NCBI GenBank assembly: GCA_904393855.1
Contig: CAJFNE010000087.1
Coordinates: 1 to 7,701, forward strand
DNA: 7,701 bases
DNA from: an uncultured Oscillibacter sp.
GTDB taxonomy: Bacteria > Bacillota > Clostridia > Oscillospirales > Oscillospiraceae
Direction of reading: 5' to 3'
Both the position numbers and the translations under genes were made by a program. The notes below the pieces were generated by a model that saw only the letters and a program-made list of their open reading frames with translations, made no database searches and was not told the DNA's origin. Shown in pieces: positions 7,304 to 7,701 of this stretch. Each line of letters starts with the position of its first letter. Within the stretch, counting starts at the first letter, position 1.

Positions 7304-7701
7304 ATGCAGCGGTTCCATGGAATCCTGGCGGCGGCCGCTCTGGCGCCTGTGCCGACGGTCCTCCTGGGGCGGGCGGTCAACGCCCGCCGGTACCGAATCC
7401 GCTCCCCCAAGGGTGTCCAGTGGAGCGGCTATCTGTCTATCGGCGGCATCCCGCAGTATGTGCAGATGCGGGGACAGGACCGGAGCAATCCGGTACTGCT
7501 GGTGCTGCACGGCGGGCCGGGCAGTCCGCTCTCCGGCGACTCCTACCATTGGCAGCATCCCCTGGAACAGACCTTCACCGTCGTCCACTGGGATCAGCGG
7601 GGCTGCGGCAATACCTATTACCGGACTCCCGGCGCGGAAGCCCCTGGGCTGGAGCGGCTGCTGGCGGACCTGGACGCGCTGGCAGGGCACCTGTGCCGCG
7701 C
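7304..7701 (+). CDS. Alpha/beta hydrolase, proline iminopeptidase-like (S33), 3' end beyond window
   Basis: Only the first 132 codons are present, and the right edge cuts the gene. A hydrophobic N-terminal stretch (about residues 7-22, preceded by Arg3 and followed by Arg23, Arg28 and Arg29) suggests a membrane anchor or uncleaved signal, so the enzyme may face outward. The fold is recognised from VLLVLHGGPGSP (64-75), whose HGGPG forms the oxyanion hole of S33 peptidases and related hydrolases, and VVHWDQRGCGNT (93-104), the second conserved strand and loop. The nucleophile serine and catalytic Asp/His lie outside the window, so activity cannot be judged. The ATG at 7304 is the first start after the padR stop, in the same frame, with only CAC CGT between. 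No convincing ribosome binding site precedes it, so translation is probably coupled to padR. The substrate is unknown; a peptide, ester or amide is possible. Confidence 0.85.
   Translation, partial: MQRFHGILAAAALAPVPTVLLGRAVNARRYRIRSPKGVQWSGYLSIGGIPQYVQMRGQDRSNPVLLVLHGGPGSPLSGDSYHWQHPLEQTFTVVHWDQRGCGNTYYRTPGAEAPGLERLLADLDALAGHLCR

Noticed and set aside
6737..7690. A 317-codon minus-strand frame across padR and the hydrolase.
   Set aside because: It is codon-aligned antisense to padR and the hydrolase, which share a frame. Both carry clear family motifs on the plus strand, and the minus-strand product has none.

Overview
The window looks like an ordinary chromosomal segment of a high-GC member of the Firmicutes. 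A gut Clostridia/Oscillospiraceae-type genome is the best guess. The basis is AddAB rather than RecBCD, purine-rich AGGAGG-type ribosome binding sites, SigA-type promoters, a PadR regulator and strong G/C third-position codon bias. The taxon is inferred and cannot be proven from this sequence.

Layout: positions 1-5895 carry the addB-addA operon on the minus strand. It encodes both subunits of the AddAB helicase-nuclease for double-strand-break resection. addB (5895-2575) is complete. addA (2587 down to the left edge) overlaps the end of addB by 13 bases and is cut by the window edge after 862 codons, so its C-terminal nuclease domain is not visible. A short divergent intergenic region (5896-6036) holds one extended -10 promoter in each direction. 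It is followed on the plus strand by a DUF1643-family gene (6037-6651) with a strong ribosome binding site. A 12-bp GC-rich hairpin closes that gene.

A second plus-strand unit then begins with a near-consensus promoter. A perfect 24-base interrupted palindrome overlaps its -10 element. The unit encodes a PadR-family repressor (6773-7297), followed six bases later by an alpha/beta hydrolase of the proline-iminopeptidase (S33) type with an N-terminal hydrophobic segment, cut by the right edge. The arrangement suggests an autoregulated PadR-hydrolase operon.

No mobile element, CRISPR array, RNA gene or clear new system was found. The points most worth a second look are the padR operator, a uracil-DNA-glycosylase-like motif layout in the DUF1643 protein beside addAB, and the padR-hydrolase coupling. 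The very long open frames antisense to addA and addB follow from codon bias and are not called as genes.
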